A DNA stretch of 64,000 nt, taken from Thalassotalea atypica. GTDB taxonomy: Bacteria; Pseudomonadota; Gammaproteobacteria; Enterobacterales; Alteromonadaceae. The first letter of the stretch is position 1. The number at the start of each line of letters is the position of its first letter. Below, one piece after another: positions 18,632 to 26,699 of this stretch. Under the pieces are notes generated by a model that did not search any database, was not told the DNA's origin, and saw only the letters and a list, made by a program, of their open reading frames with translations. The stretch is taken from positions 2,914,001 through 2,978,000 of the forward strand of contig NZ_AP027364.1 of NCBI RefSeq assembly GCF_030295975.1, written 5' to 3'. The position numbers and the translations under genes are program-made.

Positions 18632-19306
18632 ATGATGAACATTAAAGACAATTTGAGTCATATTCACCAGCAGATAGCATATGCGTGCAAACAAGCAAAT
18701 CGCGATATTGAACAAGTGCAACTGTTGGCTGTAACGAAAACAAAACCTTGTGATTTGATTGAACAGGCGTACTTGGCAGGTCAACGACAGTTTGGTGAAA
18801 GCTATGTGCAGGAATCGATTGAAAAAATCGCAGCGCTGGCACATTTGTCTGATATTGAATGGCATTTCATTGGTCCAATTCAATCGAACAAAACTCGCGC
18901 AATAGCGACTAATTTTTCATGGGTCCATAGCGTCGACAGGGTCAAAATTGCATCTCGTCTTAATGAACAAAGGTGTGGTCAAGATACCTCGCTCAACATT
19001 TGTTTACAAGTCAATATTAGTGATGAAGAGTCAAAATCAGGAGTGAGTGTTGATGAACTTCTTACACTAGCTCAGTATGTTAGTAATTGCGAGAATCTAA
19101 CACTACGAGGATTGATGGCAATTCCAGATAAAAATGCATCAAAAACTGTGTTTGATCAAATGTTTACCCTTTACCATGACTTGAAAACTAAATATCCAAC
19201 CATAGATACCTTATCCATGGGTATGTCTAATGATTTATCATTGGCTGTACAATCTGGCTCTACAATGGTGCGAGTAGGCTCCGCTATTTTTGGCCAACGA
19301 AATTAA
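18632..19306 (+). CDS. yggS: PLP homeostasis protein (YggS/PROSC family)
   Basis: A 224-residue pyridoxal-phosphate-binding protein that keeps free PLP in balance and has no known catalytic reaction. The PLP lysine lies in LLAVTKTKP. The phosphate-binding region GMSNDLSLAVQSGSTMVRVG is at the C-terminus. It heads the conserved cluster yggS-proC-yggT. Two adjacent ATG codons at 18632 and 18635 are equally possible starts. Confidence 0.95.
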   Translation: MMNIKDNLSHIHQQIAYACKQANRDIEQVQLLAVTKTKPCDLIEQAYLAGQRQFGESYVQESIEKIAALAHLSDIEWHFIGPIQSNKTRAIATNFSWVHSVDRVKIASRLNEQRCGQDTSLNICLQVNISDEESKSGVSVDELLTLAQYVSNCENLTLRGLMAIPDKNASKTVFDQMFTLYHDLKTKYPTIDTLSMGMSNDLSLAVQSGSTMVRVGSAIFGQRN

Positions 19307-19332
19307 TTTGCTACGGCAATAAAGAGAAAAAG

Positions 19333-20145
19333 ATGAGTAAGATTGCATTTATTGGCGCAGGAAACATGAACCGCGCAATTATTATCGGCCTGATCAACAG
19401 TGGGGTTACCGCCTCTGATATCATAGTGTCAAACCCGTCCCCTGACAAAAGACTAGCACTTGCAAAAGAGTTTGGCGTTAAACAAACAGCAGACAACATA
19501 GAAGCGGCTAAGATTTCTGAATATATTATATTAGGAGTGAAACCGCACTTCATGGTTGAAGTATGCCAGCAACTTGCTGCCACTATCGACATCAGCAAGA
19601 AGTGTTTTATCTCGGTAGCCGCTGGTATCACCATCGCACAATTACAACAGGCATTAGGCGAGAAGTTACCCGTGGTTCGCACCATGCCAAATACCCCATC
19701 GCAACTTGGCTTAGGAGTTTCTGGACTTTACCCGTCAGCCCAAGTAAATAGTGAACAAAAAGCCTTTGCCGACCAACTGATGAAAGCTGTTGGTATTGTT
19801 AAGTGGTTAGATAATGAATCTGATATTGATCATATCACGGCCATATCAGGCTCTGGACCCGCATATTTTTTCTTGTTTATGGAAGCAATGAGCGATGAGG
19901 CCAAAAGGCTCGGGTTTAGCGAACAGGATGCTCGACAGTTAGTTCAACAAACGGCATTGGGCGCCGCACAAATGGTGGCCGAAAACGATAGTTCGATTTC
20001 ACAGTTACGAGAAAACGTCACCTCAAAAGGTGGAACAACACAAGCAGCACTTAAGTCCTTTACCGATGGCGGCTTACCTCAGTTGGTCAGTAAATCAATG
20101 CAAGCGGCAATAAGCCGCGCAAAAGAGATGGCACAAGACAACTAG
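19333..20145 (+). CDS. proC: Pyrroline-5-carboxylate reductase
   Basis: Catalyses the last step of proline synthesis using NAD(P)H. The 270-residue enzyme has the Rossmann motif FIGAGNMNRAIIIGL, the ISGSGPAYFFLFMEAM active-site region and VTSKGGTTQAAL near the C-terminus. It follows yggS by 26 bp, the usual pairing. Confidence 0.97.
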   Translation: MSKIAFIGAGNMNRAIIIGLINSGVTASDIIVSNPSPDKRLALAKEFGVKQTADNIEAAKISEYIILGVKPHFMVEVCQQLAATIDISKKCFISVAAGITIAQLQQALGEKLPVVRTMPNTPSQLGLGVSGLYPSAQVNSEQKAFADQLMKAVGIVKWLDNESDIDHITAISGSGPAYFFLFMEAMSDEAKRLGFSEQDARQLVQQTALGAAQMVAENDSSISQLRENVTSKGGTTQAALKSFTDGGLPQLVSKSMQAAISRAKEMAQDN

Positions 20146-20238
20146 TCAGCCGTTATTTTGTAAGAAGCTGTTCAAATGACTCGATTTTTTACGGTGACTT
20201 ACCTATTATCGAACCAAGTATTTATTTAGGAGTATTCA

Positions 20239-20787
20239 ATGGAAGTCATCAATTACCTGCTCAAGTTTGTATTTGACGCACTCGTGATGGTGTTAGTTTT
20301 GCGCGTATGGTTGCAAATAGTAAAGGCCGATTTTTACAATCCGCTAAGTCAATTTATTGTCAAAGTGAGTAACCCTATGGTTATACCACTGCGTCGTTTT
20401 GTTCCAGGTTTTGGCGGCATCGATGTTGCGACGGTGTTACTTGCCTTCTTGTTTTCTGTGCTTGAGTTTATTGTCATTCCTGTCATTAATGGCGGGCCGG
20501 TTGATGTTGTTGGTGCGTTGATTATTGGTAGTATGGCGCTTGTTAAACAGGTAGGTTTCTTGCTGTTTATTATCATGTTAGTGATGGCAATTATGAGTTG
20601 GGTTGTTCAAGGGTATAACCCGACGATGGCTATTTTCCATCAACTGACCGAGCCCTTCTTGCGCCCAATCCGACGAATAGTGCCTAATATTGGCGGTTTA
20701 GATCTGTCGATCTTGGTTGCTTTTTTATTGCTTAATGTGATCAATATTTTCCTTTCAAGTAACTTACCTTATTGGGCAATGCTGTAA
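20239..20787 (+). CDS. yggT: YggT family membrane protein
   Basis: A 182-residue inner-membrane protein made of two copies of the YGGT domain. Each ends in a signature: DFYNPLSQFIVKVSNPMVIP in the first half and GYNPTMAIFHQLTEPFLRPI in the second. About four membrane helices are predicted. TTAGGAG precedes the ATG. The function is unknown; family members have been linked to osmotic response and division. Confidence 0.93.
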   Translation: MEVINYLLKFVFDALVMVLVLRVWLQIVKADFYNPLSQFIVKVSNPMVIPLRRFVPGFGGIDVATVLLAFLFSVLEFIVIPVINGGPVDVVGALIIGSMALVKQVGFLLFIIMLVMAIMSWVVQGYNPTMAIFHQLTEPFLRPIRRIVPNIGGLDLSILVAFLLLNVINIFLSSNLPYWAML

Positions 20788-20803
20788 CGTCTATAAATTC
20801 TGA

Positions 20804-20830
20804 GGGATGGACTATAATAATAGTTATCCC
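20804..20830 (+). promoter_or_regulatory. Dyad overlapping a TATAAT box before the DUF4426 gene
   Basis: An exact TATAAT at 20813-20818 sits in the centre of an imperfect dyad, with GGGAT-ACTAT on the left and ATAGT-ATCCC on the right. The start codon follows at 20851. It could be a promoter with an operator over the -10, or a yggT 3' hairpin. No good -35 was found and no T-run follows. Confidence 0.35.
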
Positions 20831-20850
20831 TTCACTTTTGGGAATGACTC

Positions 20851-21300
20851 ATGAGAACACATGTAATGATTAAATGGTTAAGTGTTGCCATCGCCGTATT
20901 TGCACTAGCTTTTTCTACAGTTTCTGCTGCAGAAAACATGAAAAAGCTTGGAACCATGAATGTTCACTATATGGCGATGGGAGCGACATTTTTAACCCCT
21001 GAAATTGCTAGAGCATATGGTATAGAGCGCAGTAAATACAATGCGCTGATTAATATTTCTGTTTTAGACAACTCAAAACCGAATACCCCGGCGAAATCAG
21101 TATCTATATCTGGCACTGCGGAGAATATTACTGGTCAATTTAAGCGTTTAGAATTTGAAGAAGTTAAAGAAGGTAGCGCTATTTATTACCTTGCTCAGCT
21201 GAATTATCGGGATAAAGAAACGGTAAAATTCGATATCTCCATTAATGATGGCAATGAGTCACACCAACTTAAATTTTCACAGATATTTTACGTAGAGTAG
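20851..21300 (+). CDS. Secreted DUF4426 protein
   Basis: A 149-residue protein with a cleavable signal peptide (VAIAVFALAFSTVSAAEN), so it is exported. The mature part is a small beta-rich domain with MNVHYMAMGATFLTPEIARA, matching the DUF4426 family. This family commonly lies after yggT in Alteromonadales and Vibrionales. The function is unknown. Confidence 0.85.
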   Translation: MRTHVMIKWLSVAIAVFALAFSTVSAAENMKKLGTMNVHYMAMGATFLTPEIARAYGIERSKYNALINISVLDNSKPNTPAKSVSISGTAENITGQFKRLEFEEVKEGSAIYYLAQLNYRDKETVKFDISINDGNESHQLKFSQIFYVE

Positions 21301-21305
21301 AATAC

Positions 21306-21373
21306 AGGGTAACCACGTTTGCAAATTTTTGACTCATAAAAACGTTGTTACCCTACAGGCTTAACTAAGCCTG
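21306..21373. repeat. Two consecutive intergenic hairpins between convergent genes
   Basis: The first hairpin pairs 21306-21320 with 21340-21354 (AGGGTAACCACGTTT against AAACGTTGTTACCCT, 14 of 15 pairs) around a 19-nt loop. The second, CAGGCTTAACTAAGCCTG at 21356-21373, has a perfect 7-bp stem. Neither has a T-run. They sit between the DUF4426 gene and the EamA gene and may help end transcription from both sides, or may be a short repeated element. Confidence 0.55.
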
Positions 21374-21430
21374 ATTGCTTCACCTTCGGTATCAAAAGTA
21401 TACGAATTTATCGAACAGTCATTGCGCATA

Positions 21431-22342
21431 TCACGCTTGCACTCGATTAAGCAAACGCTGTTTACACCACTTGAACATTTTCTTCCCTAAGGCATTAATT
21501 AATAGACCAAACATCACTAAAGTGATGCCTAACCATTGTAGCATTGAGACATTTTCATCCAGAAAAAACATTGCACAAACAAGCCCGACTACTGGCACAC
21601 CAAGGGTGAGCGGCGCAACTTGACCCGCAGGATAATGCGCCAATAAATAACTCCATAAAGAATAACCAACAATAGAGGCCATAATGGCAAGGTAGAGTAA
21701 TACGAGCACTGAGCTTAATGAAATATTAACAATACTGGCCCAAATAAGCTCAGGCCCTTCCATGACAACACTCATCAATGCAAACGGAATAATAGCAAAC
21801 CAAGCAGACCAAACCACTAAACCTAAACCCGCTCGATAGCCTCGTTGATTGATCATCCGATTAATCACGTTACCAAATGCCCACGACAATGCCCCAGCAA
21901 GCGTCAACGCGAAGCCTAATCCTGTCATCAGTGTTTGTTGTTGTGATACGCCAATACAATAAAGTCCTAAACCGGCGACTATCATCGAAAGTACTTGGTT
22001 AAAGCTAATCGACTCTTTAAGTAAAAAGACCGACAAAACGATAGTAAAAAGCGCTTGAGATTGCAGAACTAATGAAGCAAGCCCAGCTGGCATACCAAAG
22101 GCAATTGCCGAGAAAAGAAAAGCAAATTGGCCAAAGCATAAAACAAAGGCGTACATCATCAGCCACTTCAGTGGAATATCAGGCCGTTTAACAAAAAGTG
22201 AGCCTAGTACTGCCACCAATAAAAATCGAGCAGCGCCCATCAGTAGTGGCGGCATATCATCGACACCCCAGGCAATAACAACAAAATTAAAGCCCCAGAT
22301 AAAAATGATGAACAATCCAATCAAGCTATCTTTAAGTGACAT
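21431..22342 (-). CDS. EamA/DMT family exporter
   Basis: A 303-residue inner-membrane protein with ten predicted helices in two EamA repeats. The first runs from FIIFIWGFNFVVIAWGVDDMPPL to about residue 140, the second from GALSWAFGNVINRMI onward. Relatives such as YedA and the amino-acid metabolite exporters move amino acids or nucleotides outward. The substrate is not predictable. It interrupts, on the opposite strand, the usual run yggT to rdgB-hemW. Confidence 0.9.
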   Translation of the reverse strand: MSLKDSLIGLFIIFIWGFNFVVIAWGVDDMPPLLMGAARFLLVAVLGSLFVKRPDIPLKWLMMYAFVLCFGQFAFLFSAIAFGMPAGLASLVLQSQALFTIVLSVFLLKESISFNQVLSMIVAGLGLYCIGVSQQQTLMTGLGFALTLAGALSWAFGNVINRMINQRGYRAGLGLVVWSAWFAIIPFALMSVVMEGPELIWASIVNISLSSVLVLLYLAIMASIVGYSLWSYLLAHYPAGQVAPLTLGVPVVGLVCAMFFLDENVSMLQWLGITLVMFGLLINALGKKMFKWCKQRLLNRVQA

Positions 22343-22542
22343 CCGTTATCCATGTTTTTTTAATTTACAGTGGCAACTAAATTAGCAAGTTATTTCCCTT
22401 GTGGACATATACAGTTTTTCAACTGAAATTCGGTTTTTTGTATATGTTCAACTACCACCACTTACTGTCAGTCGTCCCTACCTCTTAGTGTAGAATAGCG
22501 TTATAATGTGCGGCAAATTTTACTAAAAGACCATTCATTGAT

Positions 22543-23127
22543 ATGTCGAGCATCGTATTAGCAACGGGCAACCAAGGTAAAGTCAAAGAACTTGCCAATT
22601 TACTAGAACAACATCAAATCACCATTGTCCCACAAAGCCAGTTTAATGTTCCTGACATCGCAGAAACAGGCACAACATTCGTTGAAAATGCCATTATTAA
22701 AGCCAGACACGCAGCAAAAATTACCGGTATGCCAGCGATTGCTGATGATTCAGGTCTAGAAGTTGATGCCCTTAACGGCGCACCGGGGGTGATTTCAGCT
22801 CGATATTCTGGCGAAAATGCAACTGATGCCAACAACAATGAAAAATTACTGGCTGAATTAACCGGCGTTGAACCAGCAAAGCGTACCGCACGCTTTCATT
22901 GTGTACTGGTATATATGCGCCATGAACACGATCCTACTCCAGTCATATGCCACGGCGTATGGGAAGGCGCTATCTTGACAGCACCTCAAGGTGAACAAGG
23001 GTTTGGCTACGATCCATTATTTTGGGTAGAACAATACCAAAAAACTTCCGCGCAGTTGTCTAGAGAGATTAAAAACCAGTTAAGCCATCGCGCTAAAGCG
23101 TTAGCGAAACTCGTACAACATTTTTAG
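22543..23127 (+). CDS. rdgB: XTP/dITP diphosphatase
   Basis: Removes deaminated purine nucleotides (dITP, XTP) from the nucleotide pool. The 194-residue enzyme has LATGNQGKVKEL, the metal/substrate loop IADDSGLEVDALNGAPGVIS and SARYSGENATD, and GEQGFGYDPLFW. A TATAAT at 22502-22507 lies upstream without a clear -35. hemW follows 11 bp later. Confidence 0.97.
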   Translation: MSSIVLATGNQGKVKELANLLEQHQITIVPQSQFNVPDIAETGTTFVENAIIKARHAAKITGMPAIADDSGLEVDALNGAPGVISARYSGENATDANNNEKLLAELTGVEPAKRTARFHCVLVYMRHEHDPTPVICHGVWEGAILTAPQGEQGFGYDPLFWVEQYQKTSAQLSREIKNQLSHRAKALAKLVQHF

Positions 23128-23138
23128 TAGGATTAATT

Positions 23139-24284
23139 GTGCTTCAGCAACAACCGTTATCACTTTATATCCATATCCCATGGTGCGTACAAAAGTGTCC
23201 TTACTGCGACTTTAATTCGCATGCGCTCAAGCATGAGATTCCTGAGCAAGACTATGTTCAGGCGTTGATCAAAGATCTAGATGACGACATTACACGATTT
23301 AAACTGACAAACAGACATCTACACAGCGTTTTTATTGGTGGCGGAACACCCAGTTTATTTTCGCCAAGTGCTATACAGTCGCTATTGAGTCAAGTATTTC
23401 AACGTTTTGAGGTTAATGACGATATTGAAGTCACCTTAGAAGCTAACCCTGGCACAGTAGAAGCAGATAAATTTACCGGCTTTGCACAAGCTGGCGTGTC
23501 AAGGTTATCCATTGGAGTACAAAGTTTCGAGTCAGATAAATTAATAAAGCTTGGCCGCATCCACGACAGCAACCAAGCAATAAACGCTGCGCAGTTAGCA
23601 AAGTCTTGCGGCGTTAAAAGTTTTAATTTAGACCTGATGCACGGCCTGCCCAATCAAATGCTCACCAACGCACTGGATGACCTAAGCCAAGCCATCGCGT
23701 TAGCGCCGGACCATTTATCTTGGTACCAACTTACCATAGAGCCCAACACGGCTTTTCATTCAAAGCCGCCCAAGTTGCCTCAAGATGAAATTTTGTGGGA
23801 TATTCAAGAGCAAGGGATCAAGCTATTAGCCGATGCAGGTTATCAACAGTATGAAATTTCCGCTTACAGTAAGCCTAATGTGCAAAGCAAGCATAACTTG
23901 AATTATTGGCGCTTTGGCGACTACCTTGGTATTGGCTGTGGTGCTCACGGCAAAATTACCGACTTCAATAGCAATAAAATTTACCGTACAGTAAAAGTTA
24001 AGCACCCTAAAGGCTATTTGCAAAAAGATCGCCCTGCCCTCGACCAGCTAAAAACGGTGTTGGCTGAAGAATTACCATTTGAGTTTATGATGAACCAATT
24101 GCGTTTAAGAGAATCATTTGATTTAGCACACTTTGAACAAAGTACGGGGCTATCAAAAAACGTGATTTTGGCGAACATAAAATTGGCAGAACAAAAAAAA
24201 TTGCTCATTGGCAATGATAACCATTGGCAAGTGACCCAGCATGGTCACCGTTACCTTAATGATTTATTGGAGCTGTTTTTATAA
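23139..24284 (+). CDS. hemW: Radical SAM heme chaperone HemW
   Basis: A 381-residue radical SAM protein that binds heme and is thought to insert it into membrane enzymes. The [4Fe-4S] cluster motif is CVQKCPYC (C-x3-C-x2-C). This lacks the extra upstream residues of coproporphyrinogen dehydrogenase HemN, which favours HemW. GGGTPSLF follows. The start is GTG at 23139. Its stop TAA overlaps the ATG of tadA by one base. Confidence 0.95.
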   Translation: MLQQQPLSLYIHIPWCVQKCPYCDFNSHALKHEIPEQDYVQALIKDLDDDITRFKLTNRHLHSVFIGGGTPSLFSPSAIQSLLSQVFQRFEVNDDIEVTLEANPGTVEADKFTGFAQAGVSRLSIGVQSFESDKLIKLGRIHDSNQAINAAQLAKSCGVKSFNLDLMHGLPNQMLTNALDDLSQAIALAPDHLSWYQLTIEPNTAFHSKPPKLPQDEILWDIQEQGIKLLADAGYQQYEISAYSKPNVQSKHNLNYWRFGDYLGIGCGAHGKITDFNSNKIYRTVKVKHPKGYLQKDRPALDQLKTVLAEELPFEFMMNQLRLRESFDLAHFEQSTGLSKNVILANIKLAEQKKLLIGNDNHWQVTQHGHRYLNDLLELFL

Positions 24285-24853
24285 TGTCCGAAACCACTTT
24301 ATCAAACGAAGCGCTCACGGCTAAAGAAGCTAAACTAAAAACCAAGCAAGACTTTATTGATAAGTTACTTATGCGTCACGCCATGGGGCTAGCGAAAAAA
24401 GCTGAGCAGCACAATGAAATTCCTGTTGGCGCTGTCGTTGTTGCTAATGGGGAAATTATTGGTGAAGGCTTTAACCAGTCAATCATGTTAAACGATCCGT
24501 CAGCTCATGCAGAGATGATTGCAATTCGAGAAGCGGGCAAAACACTCGAAAACTACCGTATGCTTGATTGCACTTTGTATGTCACCCTTGAGCCCTGTCC
24601 AATGTGTGCAGGCTTGCTTGTTCACAGCCGAATTAAACGCATTGTCTATGGTTGTAAGGATGAGAAAACAGGCGCTGCTGGCAGCGTTTTTAACTTAGTC
24701 AACAGTGATAGGCTCAATCACACGATAGATACAACAAGCGGTGTACTCGGCGAAGAATGTTCTGCTATGCTATCAGCGTTTTTCAAGAAAAGGCGTCAAG
24801 AGAAAAAACAACTAAAGCAGCAAAAAAAAGCAAGTGCACCAGTTGCCAAATAA
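24284..24853 (+). CDS. tadA: tRNA-specific adenosine deaminase
   Basis: Deaminates A34 to inosine in tRNA-Arg(ACG), which is essential for decoding. The 189-residue protein has the zinc site HAEMIAIREA with catalytic Glu, and PCPMCAG supplying two Cys. It carries an N-terminal extension of about 20 residues and a Lys/Gln-rich C-terminal tail (KKRRQEKKQLKQQKK) beyond the core. It overlaps hemW by one base. Confidence 0.96.
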   Translation: MSETTLSNEALTAKEAKLKTKQDFIDKLLMRHAMGLAKKAEQHNEIPVGAVVVANGEIIGEGFNQSIMLNDPSAHAEMIAIREAGKTLENYRMLDCTLYVTLEPCPMCAGLLVHSRIKRIVYGCKDEKTGAAGSVFNLVNSDRLNHTIDTTSGVLGEECSAMLSAFFKKRRQEKKQLKQQKKASAPVAK

Positions 24854-24875
24854 CGTGATAACAAGACAAAAACCT

Positions 24876-25355
24876 ATGACTAAATTGAGTACCAGTAAAG
24901 ACGAACAAAAGCTACTTTCTACGTTTAAAGCACTGATCAAGCAAGCAAGTTTTCGTTCGCAAGATGAACTTGCCATGGCGCTGGCAAGAGAGGGTTATGA
25001 CAACGTTTCTCAATCTAAAGTCTCTAGAATGTTGGCTAAGCTTGGAGCAGTAAAATCTCGAAACATTCATAATGAAGTCGTCTACAGTGTGCCTGATGCG
25101 CTGATCGTACCAAAAACGAAACACGCTATTGAAACCATAGTTTTGGGGTTAAAACACAATAATTACCAAATCATTTTAAAAACCGGTACCGGCGGTGCGC
25201 CACTGATGGCACGCGTACTTGATACCTTAGAAGAGTCCATTGGTATTATGGGAACAATCGCTGGTGATGACACAGTGTTAATCATCCCTGATGATATAAG
25301 TAATATTGAGCAACTTTCTCAAAAGCTCATCGAGATGTTTGAAATTGTGGGTTAA
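24876..25355 (+). CDS. argR: Arginine repressor
   Basis: A 159-residue transcription regulator that senses arginine and represses arginine biosynthesis. The N-terminal winged helix (SFRSQDELAMALAREGYDNVSQSKVSRMLAKL) is followed by the C-terminal hexamerisation and arginine-binding domain (ILKTGTGGAPLMARVLD and GTIAGDDTVLII). The ATG at 24876 gives a normal-length protein. The open frame extends back into tadA but that part does not look like ArgR. It is probably transcribed with tadA. ArgR genes are more often next to mdh. Confidence 0.93.
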   Translation: MTKLSTSKDEQKLLSTFKALIKQASFRSQDELAMALAREGYDNVSQSKVSRMLAKLGAVKSRNIHNEVVYSVPDALIVPKTKHAIETIVLGLKHNNYQIILKTGTGGAPLMARVLDTLEESIGIMGTIAGDDTVLIIPDDISNIEQLSQKLIEMFEIVG

Positions 25356-25391
25356 TTGTTTTGCTAATAAATAGAATCATTATCTTATTGG

Positions 25392-25574
25392 CTAGTGCAA
25401 TAGCTCCCTATAGTTATAGTAGAGCGCCATTCTCTTCTTTGGCTGTGTACCAAAGTCAAAAGTAATTCGGTACACAGTTCCTTTATTGACCGCTTGTATT
25501 GCGCTCGCTACTACTGATTTTAGAGCACTAACTGGGTTTTCTAGCAAATTCATTTCCATTATTTGCGCATTCAA
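25392..25574 (-). CDS. Doubtful 60-codon ORF, possible gene remnant
   Basis: The product begins MNAQIMEMNLLENPV from a TTG, or MEMNLL from an ATG 18 nt later, and contains NKGTVYRITFDFGTQPKKR. Codon use looks fairly coding-like. There is no strong ribosome-binding site and no family I recognise. It lies in the decayed region beside a broken GNAT gene, so it may itself be a fragment. Confidence 0.25.
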   Translation of the reverse strand: MNAQIMEMNLLENPVSALKSVVASAIQAVNKGTVYRITFDFGTQPKKRMALYYNYRELLH

Positions 25575-25686
25575 TTACTGATAACGTATTAATAATATTA
25601 AATGAGTTGGCATTATTTTCCGACAATCAAACCACAAAGAAAGCGGTATTATCGGTAAACCTAATTAGTGATCTTCCCCCTAATTT

Positions 25687-26051
25687 ATAGAATTTAGAGC
25701 AAAAGTTGGTTGGCGTAATACCAATGCTATGCAAGCTAAAATCGTATTGAGTAACTCATTGTTCCATGTTGTTGCTCGATATAACCATCAGTTAATGGAC
25801 ATGTGCTATGTTATTATTGACAGTACTATGTTTTTTTATATTCAAGATTTGATCGTAGATCCTGATTTTCAACATGGTGGAATTGGTAGTGTACTGATGC
25901 AAAATATAGAAGCCTATTTGTCAAAAAATGCACTTAGTGGCGCTACTATTGGATTACTTTCTGCTAAAGACTAAGAAGACTTTTATCGTGTTTTGGTTAC
26001 TTAGAGCGTACTGGCACATTATTAGGCCTAGGGGTGTGTATATTTGTTTAG
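25687..26051 (+). pseudogene. GNAT-family N-acetyltransferase, broken
   Basis: The frame from 25687 reads KVGWRNTNAM, then ARYNHQLMDMCYVIIDS and FYIQDLIVDPDFQHGGIGS. The last holds the acetyl-CoA-binding Q/RxxGxG/A-type loop of GNAT enzymes. It then hits an in-frame TAA at 25972-25974 (SAKD-stop). The expected continuation EDFYR follows in the same frame, but a one-base loss in the T-run at about 25991 shifts the rest. In the new frame it reads GYLERTGTLLGLGVCIFV to a stop at 26051. The 5' end is also missing: there is a stop at 25681-25683 and no start. The gene therefore has at least three lesions. Confidence 0.75.
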
Positions 26052-26464
26052 CTACAATGATAACGACCAAGCGTGATCCTATTATTTCTATTACTAACCT
26101 TATTGTATTAAAGAGACATTCCAACATCAAAGTGGTTTATATGAAATGGACTATTCTATTAACGCTTTTTACCGTGTTAATAGCACGTGTGCCTATACTG
26201 AGGTAGGTTATTACGGTGAGAACGTTATCACTACTGCAAGACAGTGTATCATAGAGCTAGAGCGACATTTCTCTGAAACCCAAAAGTTGGGCGAATGTGA
26301 TTTTCTACAGAGATAAAAAGAGAAGTTAAACACACAATCAATGAGGATTTGCTTTATTATATACTTTCATTGTTCAGTGATAATTAATAAAGGTTATTTT
26401 ACAAGCTGCGGATCCAAAATCGTATAATTCTATCACTTAAATTAGCGTAAGAGACTGACAATAA

Positions 26465-26494
26465 AAAGCCTGAAGACTTAGTCACTCAGGCTTT
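26465..26494 (-). terminator. Minus-strand terminator after mltF and the small ORF
   Basis: A 9-bp perfect stem (AAAGCCTGA with TCAGGCTTT) and a 12-nt loop are followed on the minus strand by TTTTTAT. The stop codon of the 39-codon ORF (26478-26480) lies inside the loop, so the terminator directly closes that ORF. Confidence 0.8.
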
Positions 26495-26597
26495 GGTTAA
26501 AAAAGGTTTGTCTGCGATTACAAATCTTTCTCTGATTTTCTCTCAGCATTTTTCGCCGCTGTATATTTAATTGAATTCTTCGTCGGTTTAAAGACAT
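26478..26597 (-). CDS. Putative 39-residue basic small protein
   Basis: An ATG at 26597 is preceded on the minus strand by AAGGAGG (26603-26609) with a 5-nt spacer, the best Shine-Dalgarno in this part of the window. The 39 codons encode a strongly basic peptide beginning MSLNRRRIQLNIQRRKMLRE, with eleven Arg/Lys and only two acidic residues, one Cys and no membrane segment. It starts about 102 nt after the mltF stop on the same strand and ends inside the terminator loop. It may be translated from the mltF message. I know no family for it. The terminator and ribosome-binding site support it; conservation is untested. Confidence 0.45.
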   Translation of the reverse strand: MSLNRRRIQLNIQRRKMLRENQRKICNRRQTFFNQSLSD

Positions 26598-26699
26598 TAC
26601 TGCCTCCTTATTGTCATGCTTTACTTAATGCGAATATCCGAACTAAGTATCACCGTAAATGATATCTACGGAATATTACGTATTTATGACAACACTTGA

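Larger units (their letters stand above)
25356..26477. other. Decayed intergenic region
   Basis: This stretch of about 1.1 kb between argR and the mltF transcription unit has no intact recognised gene. It holds the remains of a GNAT acetyltransferase, a 60-codon minus-strand ORF and a 73-codon frame at 26098-26316 that I do not recognise, ending DFLQR. Stop codons are frequent and the base composition is AT-rich, unlike the surrounding dense operons. It looks like an old insertion of accessory genes now being lost. Confidence 0.6.

Noticed and set aside
22502-22507. TATAAT as full promoter of rdgB
   Set aside because: The -10 match is perfect, but no acceptable -35 lies 16-18 bp upstream, so it is only mentioned with the gene.
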